Positions 50,656 to 59,872 of a stretch of DNA of 64,000 nt are shown here, in pieces (position 1 is the stretch's first letter; each line of letters opens with the position of its first letter). The notes under the pieces are model-generated. The model saw nothing but the letters and a program-made list of their open reading frames with translations. It had not been told where the DNA came from and ran no database searches. The stretch spans positions 1 through 64,000 of the forward strand of contig JAEZLP010000010.1 of NCBI GenBank assembly GCA_023415235.1, written 5' to 3'. The DNA is from Bacillota bacterium (GTDB lineage Bacteria > Bacillota > Clostridia > Peptostreptococcales > Anaerovoracaceae). Both the position numbers and the translations under genes were made by a program.

Positions 50656-52041
50656 TCAACGTTCTTGGATCGAAACATAATCCTTTCTGGCAGAGACACT
50701 TTTATAGGCCGGGCGGATTATTTTGCCCGCATTGATCAGTTCCTCAATGCGATGGGCGCTCCATCCTGCAATTCTTGCAATGGCAAAAATCGGGGTATAC
50801 AGCTCCAGCGGCAGATCAAGCATGCTGTAAACAAAACCGCTGTAGAAGTCGATATTGGCGCTGACCCCTTTGTAAATTTTCCGCTCCTCGGCGATGATTT
50901 CGGCTGCAAGCCGTTCCACCATCGCGTATAGTTTGAATTCCTCCATCCTGCCTTTTTCTGCGGAAAGGCTTTCCACAAATTTCTTGAAAATGTTCGCTCT
51001 GGGGTCGGACAATGAGTATACGGCATGTCCCATGCCATAAATCAGGCCCGCCTTGTCAAAGGCTTTCTTGTGAAGCAGATCCCTCAGATAGGCAGCCACC
51101 TGATCCTCATCAGACCAGTCGGTTACGTTTTTCTTCAGATCCTCAAACATCTGCACCACCTTGATGTTGGCGCCGCCATGCTTCGGTCCCTTGAGAGATC
51201 CCAGAGATGCCGCCACCACCGAATAGGTGTCTGTTCCCGAGGATGAGACCACATGGGTTGTAAAGGTGGAATTGTTTCCTCCGCCGTGCTCTGCATGAAG
51301 AACAAGCGCTACGTCCAGAATCTTAGCCTCCAGCTCCGTATATTTTGAATTGGGTCTCAGCATATGGAGAATATTCTCCGCTGTGGAAAGCTCTGGCTTC
51401 GGCGTGTGGATGAAAAGACTGTCCCCTCCGAAGTAATGCCGGTATGTCTGATAACCGTACACTGAAAGCAGCGGAAACACTGCGATCAGCAGCAGCGACT
51501 GTCTGAGTACATTTGGAATGCTGATATCATTCGCTTTGGTATCATAGGCATGAAGCGTCAATACGCTTCTTGCCAGCGTATTCATCATGTCCGAGGAAGG
51601 CGCTTTCATGATGATATCTCTTGCAAAGCTGGTAGGCAGAGTCCGGTACCGAGCCAGCAGGTCGGAAAAATCAGCTAGCTGCTGCACTGTGGGAAGCTTC
51701 CCGAAGATCAGCAAATAGGCGGCCTCTTCAAATCCGAAGCGGTTTTCCTTAATGAAGCCATCCACAAAGGTTTCGATATCGATACCTCTGAAAAACAGCT
51801 TTCCTTCGCATGGCACCTTTTGACCGTCAACCTCATCAAAGGCCTGGATGTCGGAGATCTCAGTCAGACCAGTCAGCACTCCGTTGCCGTTTAGGTCCCT
51901 GAGTCCCCTGTTCACCTTATACTTTGTGTAAAGCTCCGGTTCTATGGAACTGTTTTCAATGCACAATTGCGTCAGCTCGAGAATCTCAGGTGTGATTTCC
52001 GAGTATTTGCTGTCCAATGTGTTAAATTTTGTTTCAAGCAT
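50656..52041 (-). CDS. gltA: Citrate synthase
   Basis: Condenses acetyl-CoA and oxaloacetate. 461 residues, longer at the N-terminus than type I bacterial forms and like other clostridial citrate synthases. Catalytic residues are visible: HAEHGGGNNSTF near 255 (His), GPKHGGAN near 287 (His), and the Asp in SANIDFYSGFVY near 395. No aconitase or isocitrate dehydrogenase lies next to it in the window. GGGGGAT precedes the ATG, and a promoter is at 52147-52175. Confidence 0.95.
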   Translation of the reverse strand: MLETKFNTLDSKYSEITPEILELTQLCIENSSIEPELYTKYKVNRGLRDLNGNGVLTGLTEISDIQAFDEVDGQKVPCEGKLFFRGIDIETFVDGFIKENRFGFEEAAYLLIFGKLPTVQQLADFSDLLARYRTLPTSFARDIIMKAPSSDMMNTLARSVLTLHAYDTKANDISIPNVLRQSLLLIAVFPLLSVYGYQTYRHYFGGDSLFIHTPKPELSTAENILHMLRPNSKYTELEAKILDVALVLHAEHGGGNNSTFTTHVVSSSGTDTYSVVAASLGSLKGPKHGGANIKVVQMFEDLKKNVTDWSDEDQVAAYLRDLLHKKAFDKAGLIYGMGHAVYSLSDPRANIFKKFVESLSAEKGRMEEFKLYAMVERLAAEIIAEERKIYKGVSANIDFYSGFVYSMLDLPLELYTPIFAIARIAGWSAHRIEELINAGKIIRPAYKSVSARKDYVSIQER

Positions 52042-52146
52042 TTTTTTATCCCCCTCTCGGTTACATAATTTCCCTTTTAAATAATCCGACGGTTCCCTCT
52101 AGTCCCGTACCCCTTGGACGTATTGTCCCTTTTATTAGTTCCGATA

Positions 52147-52175
52147 AGTATACCATAAATTTTTTTTACCAACAA
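52147..52175 (-). promoter_or_regulatory. Promoter of gltA
   Basis: Minus-strand TTGTTG, 17-bp spacer, TATACT, about 100 nt upstream of gltA. Confidence 0.6.
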
Positions 52176-52285
52176 CAAAAAATTCTTCGTCAATACGATC
52201 ATCCTTTCCCGTGATGCCCTAATAAATAAAATCCGAATCCAAAATTCCAAAAAAATTCCGGTTCCATAATGCATAAAAAAAAAGC

Positions 52286-52316
52286 CCTTCCCTTTTATGG
52301 ACCGATGCAGGGAAGG
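52286..52316 (-). terminator. Terminator of the peptide-utilisation block
   Basis: Perfect 8-bp stem CCTTCCCT / AGGGAAGG with a 15-nt loop, followed on the minus strand by GCTTTTTTTTT, 27 nt behind the Crp-type gene. Confidence 0.82.
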
Positions 52317-52343
52317 TGCCGTGCCGTTACCGGGAATTGCCGT

Positions 52344-53021
52344 TTATTTATCTGCAAACTCCATCAGACGTTTTCGGTCTTGTATCACGATGTCCTTCCG
52401 GGAAACGCTGAGTATCCCTTCGTTGGAGAAGTACTTCAGCATTCTGGAAATGACCTCCCGGGCGCTTCCCAGATGGCCGGCAATCTGTTCGTGAGTCAGC
52501 GTTATGGCGTTTCCGTTTTCCAGGCTGGCTTCCTCCAAAAGAAACATGGCAAGGCGCTTATCCATTTTCATAAACAGAATCTGCTCCATGACCCACATAG
52601 CTTCCGAAAACCGCATGGAAATCATTTCGGTCATAAAAGAGCCGACCGCGGGATTCGCTCTGGCTATCCCATCATAGATGGATGAGTTCAAAACGAATAC
52701 CTCCGTCAGTCCTTCGGCGTCCACATGGATGTCAAAGGAAATATTTCTCATGACACAGGAAGCGGAAAGCAGGCAGACATCCCGTTCAAGCAGTCTGAAA
52801 AGCGTAACCTCCTTGCCGTCTTCGGATAAAAGATATACTCTCAGCCGTCCCGACTTCACTGCGATGACACCGGTGCAATCGTCATGGCCCCCATGGACAT
52901 TCTGACCGTTCTGGTAAGTGTTTAAAATGGTATGGTCGAAAACCTGCTTTCTTTCAGTTTCCTTCAGTTTATCCCAGAAGGGAAGCAGTCTTGCCAACAG
53001 TTCCCGGTCCTTTTGCTCCAC
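52344..53021 (-). CDS. Crp/Fnr family transcriptional regulator
   Basis: About 225 residues: an N-terminal cyclic-nucleotide-type sensor barrel (about 25-140), a dimerisation helix and a C-terminal winged HTH (THEQIAGHLGSAREVISRML near 172-191). There is no N-terminal Cys cluster for an Fe-S centre, though single cysteines occur (DDCTG, VCLLSASC), so it is not classic Fnr. GTG at 53021 has GGAGG at 8 nt; the ATG at 53036 has no site but is in frame. Last gene of the co-oriented block that follows the IclR gene by 21 nt. Confidence 0.88.
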   Translation of the reverse strand: MEQKDRELLARLLPFWDKLKETERKQVFDHTILNTYQNGQNVHGGHDDCTGVIAVKSGRLRVYLLSEDGKEVTLFRLLERDVCLLSASCVMRNISFDIHVDAEGLTEVFVLNSSIYDGIARANPAVGSFMTEMISMRFSEAMWVMEQILFMKMDKRLAMFLLEEASLENGNAITLTHEQIAGHLGSAREVISRMLKYFSNEGILSVSRKDIVIQDRKRLMEFADK

Positions 53022-53042
53022 CCCGTTTACCTCCATTTATTG

Positions 53043-53798
53043 TTACACAATATATCGCTCCAGTTCATCCTTGTAGCGCAGCAGGAGCTCCTTCAGGCTT
53101 TCCATCTTCTCCAGATAATTCTCCTCCTTGAAGAAGGAAATAGAAACCACATTTTTCACTTCCCCTGTGCTGCCAGTGAGCGGGATCCCGATCCCAATCA
53201 CCAGAGGAAAGGATTCCTCTATGCTGGTCACAAAACCGGCCTCCCTGATTCTTCGGTATTCCTCCATAAGCTCGCCCTTCTCCGTTATGGTGTTCTTTGT
53301 AAGCTTCTCAAAGGGCGCGTTCTGATCAAACAGTTTTTCCACCTCTTTTTGATCGTGATACGCCATGAGGCATTTCCCGTAGGTTCCGGTATTCATCGGA
53401 TAGAATTCGCCCGGTTTGTCGTTCATTTTAACCGGCTGGTGAATTTCGACGGAATAAATGGAGACGACCCGGTTGCCCTCTCTTCGGGCCAGACCTACCG
53501 ACTCCCTGGATTCCTGCGCAATGGCTTCCAGGATATTGAGAATGTTTTCCTCGTAATTGGCGTTCTGCAGATATACGGAGCCAAGGCGATAGGCCATAGG
53601 TCCAAGCTTGTAGCTTTTCCCCCGTTCATTTTTTATTAGTAGCCCGTTTCCCTCCAGGACCACGATATTGCGGTAAATTGTAGTTCTGTTGAGACCGGTG
53701 ATTTCCACCAGTTCGGGAACAGTATATTCATATGGCTCCTCTGCAAAAAGAAAGAGCAGATGTAACGCTTTTTCAAGGCTTGTCATTCTTTCATCCAT
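53043..53798 (-). CDS. IclR family transcriptional regulator
   Basis: A 251-residue regulator: N-terminal winged HTH (TVPELVEITGLNRTTIYRNI at about 26-45) and a C-terminal GAF-like ligand domain (from about 80; GTYGKCLMAYHD near 137, TSIEESFPLVIGIGIPLTG near 185). IclR proteins usually bind small carbon acids and control nearby catabolic genes. The neighbours are a dipeptidase and a peptide transporter upstream, which it probably controls. AAGG precedes the ATG. Confidence 0.9.
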   Translation of the reverse strand: MDERMTSLEKALHLLFLFAEEPYEYTVPELVEITGLNRTTIYRNIVVLEGNGLLIKNERGKSYKLGPMAYRLGSVYLQNANYEENILNILEAIAQESRESVGLARREGNRVVSIYSVEIHQPVKMNDKPGEFYPMNTGTYGKCLMAYHDQKEVEKLFDQNAPFEKLTKNTITEKGELMEEYRRIREAGFVTSIEESFPLVIGIGIPLTGSTGEVKNVVSISFFKEENYLEKMESLKELLLRYKDELERYIV

Positions 53799-53813
53799 GA
53801 TTTTGACCTTCGC

Positions 53814-55184
53814 TTATCTTTCTAAATAACTTTCCGGATCGGAAACGACCCTATGCATATAATCGGTATAGATTCCCATTGCCCGGAACAGCGAGCGCAG
53901 GCCGATCCGTTCGTTTTCCTGATGAGCGCAGGATAAGTCCTCCGGAAAACAGGGACCCCAGGTTACAATATTCTTCATCGCTTTCGCATAGCTTGTTCCT
54001 GCGGCAGCAATGAACCGGTTCTCGTAGCCCCAGTCCTCATAGGTCTGCGCCATCACGGCAAGAGTTTTCCGCTTGCTGCTGACCCTCATTGCATCCAGGA
54101 AGACAGGAATCGTAAATTGATAATGATACTCCCCGCTGAACCTGCGAAATGCGTCTTCAATATCCTGCCTCGTAAGGCTCGCATTCTGTCTGATGTTGAC
54201 GTTCAGTACCACTTTGTCGCCCACTCTTCTTAATACCGTGGGAGCGATTTTCGTCCTGCCCAGATTTTGACCCTCCCAGTAGGTTTCGCCACTTTTCAAG
54301 TCTAATCCCCCGCCGAAAATATCGCAAGCTAACTTTTCATTGACGAAGCGGCAAAAGTGAAAAGCTGCTCCTGCTCCGATGCTGGTGCCTGCGTCCCCGC
54401 GTCCCCACGGAGCAGAAGCGCAAAGCTTCAGAATGGCGTTGTCCCCCAGCTCCGGCGTGGAGCTGTGAGCGGAAACTCCGTCAAAGATATGCCGCACGCC
54501 GTCTATGGTCAAAGTCGCCTTGGACGGCACCGTATTAGCGCTTTTTCCGGAATACACGTCGAATTCCTTGAAAAGACCTGTGGTTCCACTTTCATCAAAT
54601 TCAAGTACTACATCGGTATAACCGTTTTCAATATTATAAATTGGAAAATCTCCGTCGGGAGTAAACCCATAATCGGGACTCTGGAATTGATTCTTGAAGT
54701 TCTGAATGTCCGTCCAGGTTCCTTCCTCGCTGGTCCCGACGATAAGCCGGATTTTTTTATGAAACTGGACCCCCAGATCCAAAAGCGCTTTCATCCCATA
54801 CAGGCAGATGATTGCAGCTCCCTTATCGTCCATGGCTCCCCTGCCCCAGATGCTGCCATCGGCTATGGTTCCGGAAAAAGGCGGAAAACGCCATTTTTCC
54901 GAATCACCGATATCCACCACGTCCAAATGGACCAGAATTCCAAGGGTCTCGTCTCCCTGTCCGGCATCCACCACACCTACGTCATCGGTGGTTGTTTTGG
55001 ACACCGTAAAACCCATATCCGCAGCGCGTCCGAGAAACCAATTCAGGCAATCCCTCAGTTCTCCTTTTTCCTCCAAAATCGTACGGAAGGAAATCAGCTT
55101 CTGCAGATCGGTCATAATCATTGTTTCATGCTCTTTTATATATGCTTCGATCTGTTCTCTGAAGGAAGCTTGCTGTTTGATCAT
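53814..55184 (-). CDS. M20 family dipeptidase (PepV/Sapep-like)
   Basis: Zinc metallopeptidase for dipeptides in the cytoplasm. 456 residues, the PepV length: zinc and catalytic motifs LVHLDVVDIGD near 85, WGRGAMDDKGA near 115 and TSEEGTW near 151, with a lid domain between. It would cleave dipeptides imported by the ABC transporter encoded just upstream. The ATG at 55184 follows GTGAGG; the frame extends to 55196 at a GTG. Confidence 0.9.
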   Translation of the reverse strand: MIKQQASFREQIEAYIKEHETMIMTDLQKLISFRTILEEKGELRDCLNWFLGRAADMGFTVSKTTTDDVGVVDAGQGDETLGILVHLDVVDIGDSEKWRFPPFSGTIADGSIWGRGAMDDKGAAIICLYGMKALLDLGVQFHKKIRLIVGTSEEGTWTDIQNFKNQFQSPDYGFTPDGDFPIYNIENGYTDVVLEFDESGTTGLFKEFDVYSGKSANTVPSKATLTIDGVRHIFDGVSAHSSTPELGDNAILKLCASAPWGRGDAGTSIGAGAAFHFCRFVNEKLACDIFGGGLDLKSGETYWEGQNLGRTKIAPTVLRRVGDKVVLNVNIRQNASLTRQDIEDAFRRFSGEYHYQFTIPVFLDAMRVSSKRKTLAVMAQTYEDWGYENRFIAAAGTSYAKAMKNIVTWGPCFPEDLSCAHQENERIGLRSLFRAMGIYTDYMHRVVSDPESYLER

Positions 55185-55219
55185 AGACAACCTCACATTT
55201 TGTTATTCGATTTTGTTTC

Positions 55220-56218
55220 CTACTGCCCGCAAAGATGACATGCGACAAAATGACCGTCTCCCACCTCTTCCAGTTCGGGACGCTGTTCGGCGCAGATCGG
55301 CATGGCACTGACGCAACGGGCTCTGAATTTGCATCCTGCGATTTCTTCCGAAGCCGATGGGATTTCTCCCGGAAGCGTAATCCTCTCTCTGTTTCGGTTG
55401 ACCCCGGGCGTGGGCATGATCTTTGTCAATGCTCTGGTATAGGGATGCAATCCGTGCTTGATGATTTCGTCTGCCTTTCCGACTTCCATAATACTTCCCA
55501 GATACATGATGGCGATCCGGTCCGAAATCAGCCAGGCCAGTGAAAGGTCATGGGTAATAAACAGATAGGCAAGTCCCCGCTGCTCCCTGAATTTCATAAT
55601 CAGCCGCAAAATTCCTGTGCGTATGGACGCGTCCAGCATGGATACCGGTTCATCGGCAACGATGAAGTCCGGATTCATGATCACAGCCCCTGCGATGATG
55701 ACGCGCTGTCTTTGGCCACCGGACAGCTCATGGGGATACCGGTAAAGATAGTCTTTTCCCGGCGCCAAACCCGCCTCCTCCAGAGCAAGAACCACCCTTT
55801 CCTCCCTCTCCTTCCTGGATCCCGCCAGCTGATTGACGTCAAGGGGTTCCGCAATAATATCCAGTATATGGTTTCTGGGATTCATGGCCTGGTACGGGTC
55901 CTGGAAGATCATCTGGGCTTTCTGCCGAAAGCCTCTCATAAATTCCTTATTTCCGGGTTCGATCATTGTGTTCCGGAAAAACACCTCGCCGGAAGTAATT
56001 TTCGTCAGCTGGAGGATCGCTTTTCCCGTGGTGGTTTTTCCGCTTCCGCTCTCGCCAACCAGCGACAGGATCTCTCCGCTGCCGATGGTCAGGGAAATAT
56101 CATCGACCGCCCTGACCTGTTTTTTCTTTTTCGAAATCAGACCGGAAGTAAAAGAATCCTTTAGATCATAATAGACCTTCATCCGGTCAACCCTGATAAT
56201 ATCATCCAATCGTTCCAC
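55220..56218 (-). CDS. oppF: Oligopeptide/dipeptide ABC transporter ATP-binding protein (OppF-type)
   Basis: One of two ATPases of the transporter. 332 residues: Walker A GESGSGKTT near 57, the LSGGQRQRV signature near 166, Walker B DFIVADEPVSMLDAS near 187, and a C-terminal oligopeptide domain with a Cys-rich CKFRARC...C pattern. The frame overlaps oppD by 17 nt. The GTG at 56218 lies on the binding site; a TTG at 56209 with GGAGG at 8 nt is an alternative start. Confidence 0.92.
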   Translation of the reverse strand: MERLDDIIRVDRMKVYYDLKDSFTSGLISKKKKQVRAVDDISLTIGSGEILSLVGESGSGKTTTGKAILQLTKITSGEVFFRNTMIEPGNKEFMRGFRQKAQMIFQDPYQAMNPRNHILDIIAEPLDVNQLAGSRKEREERVVLALEEAGLAPGKDYLYRYPHELSGGQRQRVIIAGAVIMNPDFIVADEPVSMLDASIRTGILRLIMKFREQRGLAYLFITHDLSLAWLISDRIAIMYLGSIMEVGKADEIIKHGLHPYTRALTKIMPTPGVNRNRERITLPGEIPSASEEIAGCKFRARCVSAMPICAEQRPELEEVGDGHFVACHLCGQ

Positions 56219-57173
56219 CTCCCGCTACAAGATGACAGGCTGCAAAATGCTTCTCACTCAGCTTGCGAGGCACAGGTTCCAGGGTCTCACAGCCGTTCTG
56301 CTTCCTGTGGCATCGTGGCGCGAAGGGGCAGCCCTGCCCCGGCGTCAGCATATTGGGAGGCGCTCCGGGAATTCCCTCCGGTATGATTTTATCGCCCTGA
56401 ATATCGGGGAAACAAGCGATGAGCCTCTGTGTATAGGGATGGGCAGTATGTTGAAAAATGTCCTCCACCGTGCCCATTTCGACAATTTTGCCCGCGTACA
56501 TCACAGCAATCCTGTCGCAGGTTTCGCCCAGTATGGAAAGATCGTGGGTGATCAGAATAAAGCCCATCCTATATTCCTTCCTGATTTTCTCCAGCAGGTT
56601 CAGAATCTGGGCCTGCACCATAACGTCCAAGGCCGTGGTTGGTTCGTCTCCGATGACGATCTTGGGATTGCAGGCCAGGGCCATGGCGATCATGGCTCGC
56701 TGCTTCATTCCTCCGCTGAATTCATGAGGATAGTTGGCCGCTCTTTTTCCGGGGATCTCTACCAGTTCGAGGATCTCCGCCGTTCGTCTTTTGGCCTCTT
56801 CCCTGCTTACCCTGTCATGGAGCAGAATGGCTTCTGCAATCTGGTCCCCCACCTTCATGACGGGATTCAGCGCGTTCATGGCGCCCTGAAAGATGATGGA
56901 AACGTCCTTCCAGCGCCGCTTGCGGATTTCCTCCTCCGGCAGAGAAGCCATATCCGCGCCCTCCAGAAGAATCCTTCCATCGGTTATTTCCCCTTCCCGT
57001 GGCAGCATCTTGGCAATGGAAAGCGCGCAAGTGGTCTTTCCGCAGCCGGATTCTCCCACCATACCCAGGGCTTCGCCATAATCCAGATCAAAGCTCACCC
57101 CGTTGACCGCCTTCAGCCAGCCCTTTGATGTCCGAAACCAGGTATTCAGGTTTTCAACTTCCAATAACTTCAT
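56202..57173 (-). CDS. oppD: Oligopeptide/dipeptide ABC transporter ATP-binding protein (OppD-type)
   Basis: Second ATPase. 323 residues: Walker A GESGCGKTT near 40, signature FSGGMKQRAMIA near 152, Walker B KIVIGDEPTTALDV near 172, and the C-terminal substrate-family domain with CPFAPRC and further Cys at the end (a set known to bind an Fe-S cluster in some Opp/Dpp ATPases). GGTGAG precedes the ATG, and the gene starts 4 nt behind oppC. Confidence 0.94.
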   Translation of the reverse strand: MKLLEVENLNTWFRTSKGWLKAVNGVSFDLDYGEALGMVGESGCGKTTCALSIAKMLPREGEITDGRILLEGADMASLPEEEIRKRRWKDVSIIFQGAMNALNPVMKVGDQIAEAILLHDRVSREEAKRRTAEILELVEIPGKRAANYPHEFSGGMKQRAMIAMALACNPKIVIGDEPTTALDVMVQAQILNLLEKIRKEYRMGFILITHDLSILGETCDRIAVMYAGKIVEMGTVEDIFQHTAHPYTQRLIACFPDIQGDKIIPEGIPGAPPNMLTPGQGCPFAPRCHRKQNGCETLEPVPRKLSEKHFAACHLVAGGGTIG

Positions 57174-57177
57174 ATTC

Positions 57178-58050
57178 TCACCTGCCCTTCAGCTTCGGGT
57201 TGAGGATTTCATCAAAGGCATATCCCATAAGGGTAAACGACAAAACCACTGCAACCACGCAGATACCCGGGGGAAGATAATACCAGTATGCACCGGCGCT
57301 TGCCGCTCCGCTTTCGAAGGCATAATGCAGCATCATGCCCCAGCTGGCATGGCTGGTATCTCCCAGACCTAAAAAGCTCAGTGTCGTTTCCGATACGATG
57401 GCGACGGAAGCGACCAATACCGTGTTGGCAAAGACGAGGGGAAACACATTGGGAAGGATGTGATGCAGCATGATGTGCCTGCTGCCGGCGCCGATCGATA
57501 CTGTCCGTTCTACAAACTGCCGTTCCTTGACCGACAGGGTCTGCGCTCTGACGACCCTCGCCGTTCCAGCCCAGCTGGTAATCCCGATAACAAAAATGAT
57601 ATTCCAGACGCTGGTTCCAAGCACCGCCGCAAGAACCATCATCAGAGGGAGCCAGGGTATGACCAGGAAGAAATCCGTGAATCGCATCAGGAGCTGGTCG
57701 ATCCGTCCTCCGAAATATCCGGACACAATGCCGATAGAGCAGCCGATGATCATGGAGATGGCTGTGGCAGTGATCCCGATGAGCAACGAAATCCGAGCTC
57801 CTGATATCAGGTTGGCCAGAATGTCCCTTCCCATATCGTCTGTGCCCAGCAGGTGCTCTCCTCCGGGAGGAAGGAGCATATCCTCAACCTCTCCGAATTC
57901 CATGGTGGAGAAGGGGATAAATGCCGGTCCCAAAACCGCGACCAGGAGGAAGAACAGCAGCGTCACCGATCCAAGTAGTGCGGCCTTGTTGTTTCTTACC
58001 GCGCGAAGAAATTCCTTCAGCTTACGAAAGCGATATTCTTTGTCATTCAT
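57178..58050 (-). CDS. oppC: Peptide ABC transporter permease (OppC-type)
   Basis: Membrane permease with six helices. 290 residues: an N-terminal OppC segment (KLKEFLRAVRNNKAALLGS), the typical first helix and the cytoplasmic loop HHILPNVFPLVFANT near 185 that contacts an ATPase. GGGAGGGGAAAG precedes the ATG. It lies between oppB and oppD. Confidence 0.94.
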   Translation of the reverse strand: MNDKEYRFRKLKEFLRAVRNNKAALLGSVTLLFFLLVAVLGPAFIPFSTMEFGEVEDMLLPPGGEHLLGTDDMGRDILANLISGARISLLIGITATAISMIIGCSIGIVSGYFGGRIDQLLMRFTDFFLVIPWLPLMMVLAAVLGTSVWNIIFVIGITSWAGTARVVRAQTLSVKERQFVERTVSIGAGSRHIMLHHILPNVFPLVFANTVLVASVAIVSETTLSFLGLGDTSHASWGMMLHYAFESGAASAGAYWYYLPPGICVVAVVLSFTLMGYAFDEILNPKLKGR

Positions 58051-58067
58051 ATTCTTTCCCCTCCCTT

Positions 58068-59036
58068 CTAGTCCTTTACTCTGGGATCGATATAGGAATA
58101 AGTGATATCTGCGATGAGATTTGCAATGACGACAGAAACGGTCACTAACAGGAAGACCCCCTGCAGCAGGGGATAATCCCTTGCTTTCAGCGCCTCATAC
58201 ATCAAGCTCCCCAGACCGGGCCAGGAAAAAATCGTCTCCACCTGTACGGTGCCGCCCACCACCAGTCCCAGATTGATGGCGATTATGGTCACCATGGGAA
58301 GCATGGCGTTGGGCATTGCATGCTTCCTCAGAATATATCTGTTGTCGAAGCCCTTGGCCTTGGCCGTGGTGATATAGTCCTCCGACAGCACGTCGATGAG
58401 AGTATTCCGCATGGTCAGGGCATACTCGCCGATGAGTACGATGCTCATGGTGAGCATGGGAAGAATCAGATGCCTGGCATAGTCGGACACAAATGCCGAA
58501 ACGGAATGGTAGGTCATGCCGGGTGTAAGAATTCCGCTGGTGGGAAATAAATGAAGATTGGCGCTGAATATGACAACCATGATCATTCCAAGCCAGAAGG
58601 TGGGAATGGAATAAGTAATGAGGGAAAATCCAAGAGTCCCAACGTCGATCTTCGTTCCTCTTTTCCAGGCGGCAAGGACGCCAAGAAAGATACCCGTTAT
58701 GATGGCAATAATCTCTGCAAGGCCTACCATGATGATGGTAGGCAGGATTCTTGATCCGATCACGCTTGCCACCGGCTGTTTGAAATAGTATGACATACCC
58801 AGATCTCCTGCCAGCATGTTTTTAAAGTACTGGAAGAACTGAATATACCAGGGCTGATCGAGCCCGAAAAGCTGTTTTGTCGCTTCGATCATTTCCGGAC
58901 TGGTTTTGGGGTTCCTCATCATCATGACCAAAGGATCTCCCGGAAGCACACGGAAAAGAATATAGTTGAAAACAAGCACCGTAAAGATGGTGATTGCAGC
59001 ATAGATCAATTTTTTAATCAGTTTTCTCTTTTTCAT
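58068..59036 (-). CDS. oppB: Peptide ABC transporter permease (OppB-type)
   Basis: Membrane permease partner of OppC. 322 residues, six helices: FNYILFRVLPGDP near 22-34 (family N-terminus), the EAA loop HAMPNAMLPMVTIIAINLG near 242 and VETIFSWPGLG near 275. AGAGGCTGAGC precedes the ATG. It follows the broken binding-protein gene directly. Confidence 0.94.
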   Translation of the reverse strand: MKKRKLIKKLIYAAITIFTVLVFNYILFRVLPGDPLVMMMRNPKTSPEMIEATKQLFGLDQPWYIQFFQYFKNMLAGDLGMSYYFKQPVASVIGSRILPTIIMVGLAEIIAIITGIFLGVLAAWKRGTKIDVGTLGFSLITYSIPTFWLGMIMVVIFSANLHLFPTSGILTPGMTYHSVSAFVSDYARHLILPMLTMSIVLIGEYALTMRNTLIDVLSEDYITTAKAKGFDNRYILRKHAMPNAMLPMVTIIAINLGLVVGGTVQVETIFSWPGLGSLMYEALKARDYPLLQGVFLLVTVSVVIANLIADITYSYIDPRVKD

Positions 59037-59074
59037 GCTCAGCCTCTGCGTTCCTTTATATAATCTGTCGCTGG

Positions 59075-59838
59075 CTATTCCGCAGCGACGGGTTTCATAT
59101 TGATATAATTGTCAAAGATGAGATTCATGAAGAACAGCCCGGTGGATGCGGGAATCTGTTTGAATCCGGTCCAGCGGTCGGAACGGATGGCCTGCAGGTT
59201 GTTGTCATAAACAAGGATAATATACGGCGCCTCTTCGTAGGCGATCTTCTGCATTTCAAAAACAGCTGCCTGCCGTTCTTGTTCGTCAATGAGATTCAAC
59301 TGCTCCTGGTACAGCTCATCATACCGCGGGTTGGAAAAGAAGGTTTCATTCAAATTTCCGATTTCTTCCGTTGTTAAGATTGCCAGCATGACGCTGGGAT
59401 CCAGATCGCCGCCCCAGCCCCAGATAAACATATCATATGTCCCGGCGTAGATTTCGTCCGCAAGCGCCCCGTCGTCCATGGTTTCAGTGATAATACCGAT
59501 TCCTGCTTTTTTACAGTCGGAAGCGATCATCTGGCCCGCCTTGACCTCCTCCACATTGTCCGCGATGGTAATCAGCCGGAATTCCAGCTTGTTTCCATTG
59601 GCGTCCTCCCGGATCCCGTCTCCGTCCGTGTCCTTATAGCCCGCCTGATCGAGCAGTGCGTTGGCTTTTTGCACGTTATAGGATCTCATCTCTCCGTCCG
59701 CCGGTTTATAGTGGTAATATTGGCCCGGGTTCAGCAGAGTCGTTCCTTGCCTTCCGCAGGCTGGGCGCCTCCGCCGCAGCCGGCCAGGCTAATGCATAAT
59801 AACAAAGAAAGAAAACATGCCAGATATTTGCGTTTCAT
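59075..59838 (-). pseudogene. Peptide-binding lipoprotein gene with a large internal deletion and frameshift
   Basis: The ATG at 59838 follows AGGAGG and encodes a lipoprotein signal (MKRKYLACFLSLLLC, then LAGC lipobox), but this frame stops after about 35 codons. The 59075-59689 frame, starting from a residue run TTLLNPGQYYHYKPADGEM out of phase with the signal, encodes the last ~230 residues of a family 5 (OppA/DppA) binding protein, including YNVQKANALLDQAGYKD and DMFIWGWGGDLDPS. A normal OppA has about 530 residues, so roughly 270 to 300 residues are missing between the two parts. The remaining protein cannot be exported. A misassembly could produce the same picture. Confidence 0.88.
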
Positions 59839-59872
59839 TTTTATTCCTCCTAAACAGATTTCATTTTGCGGA

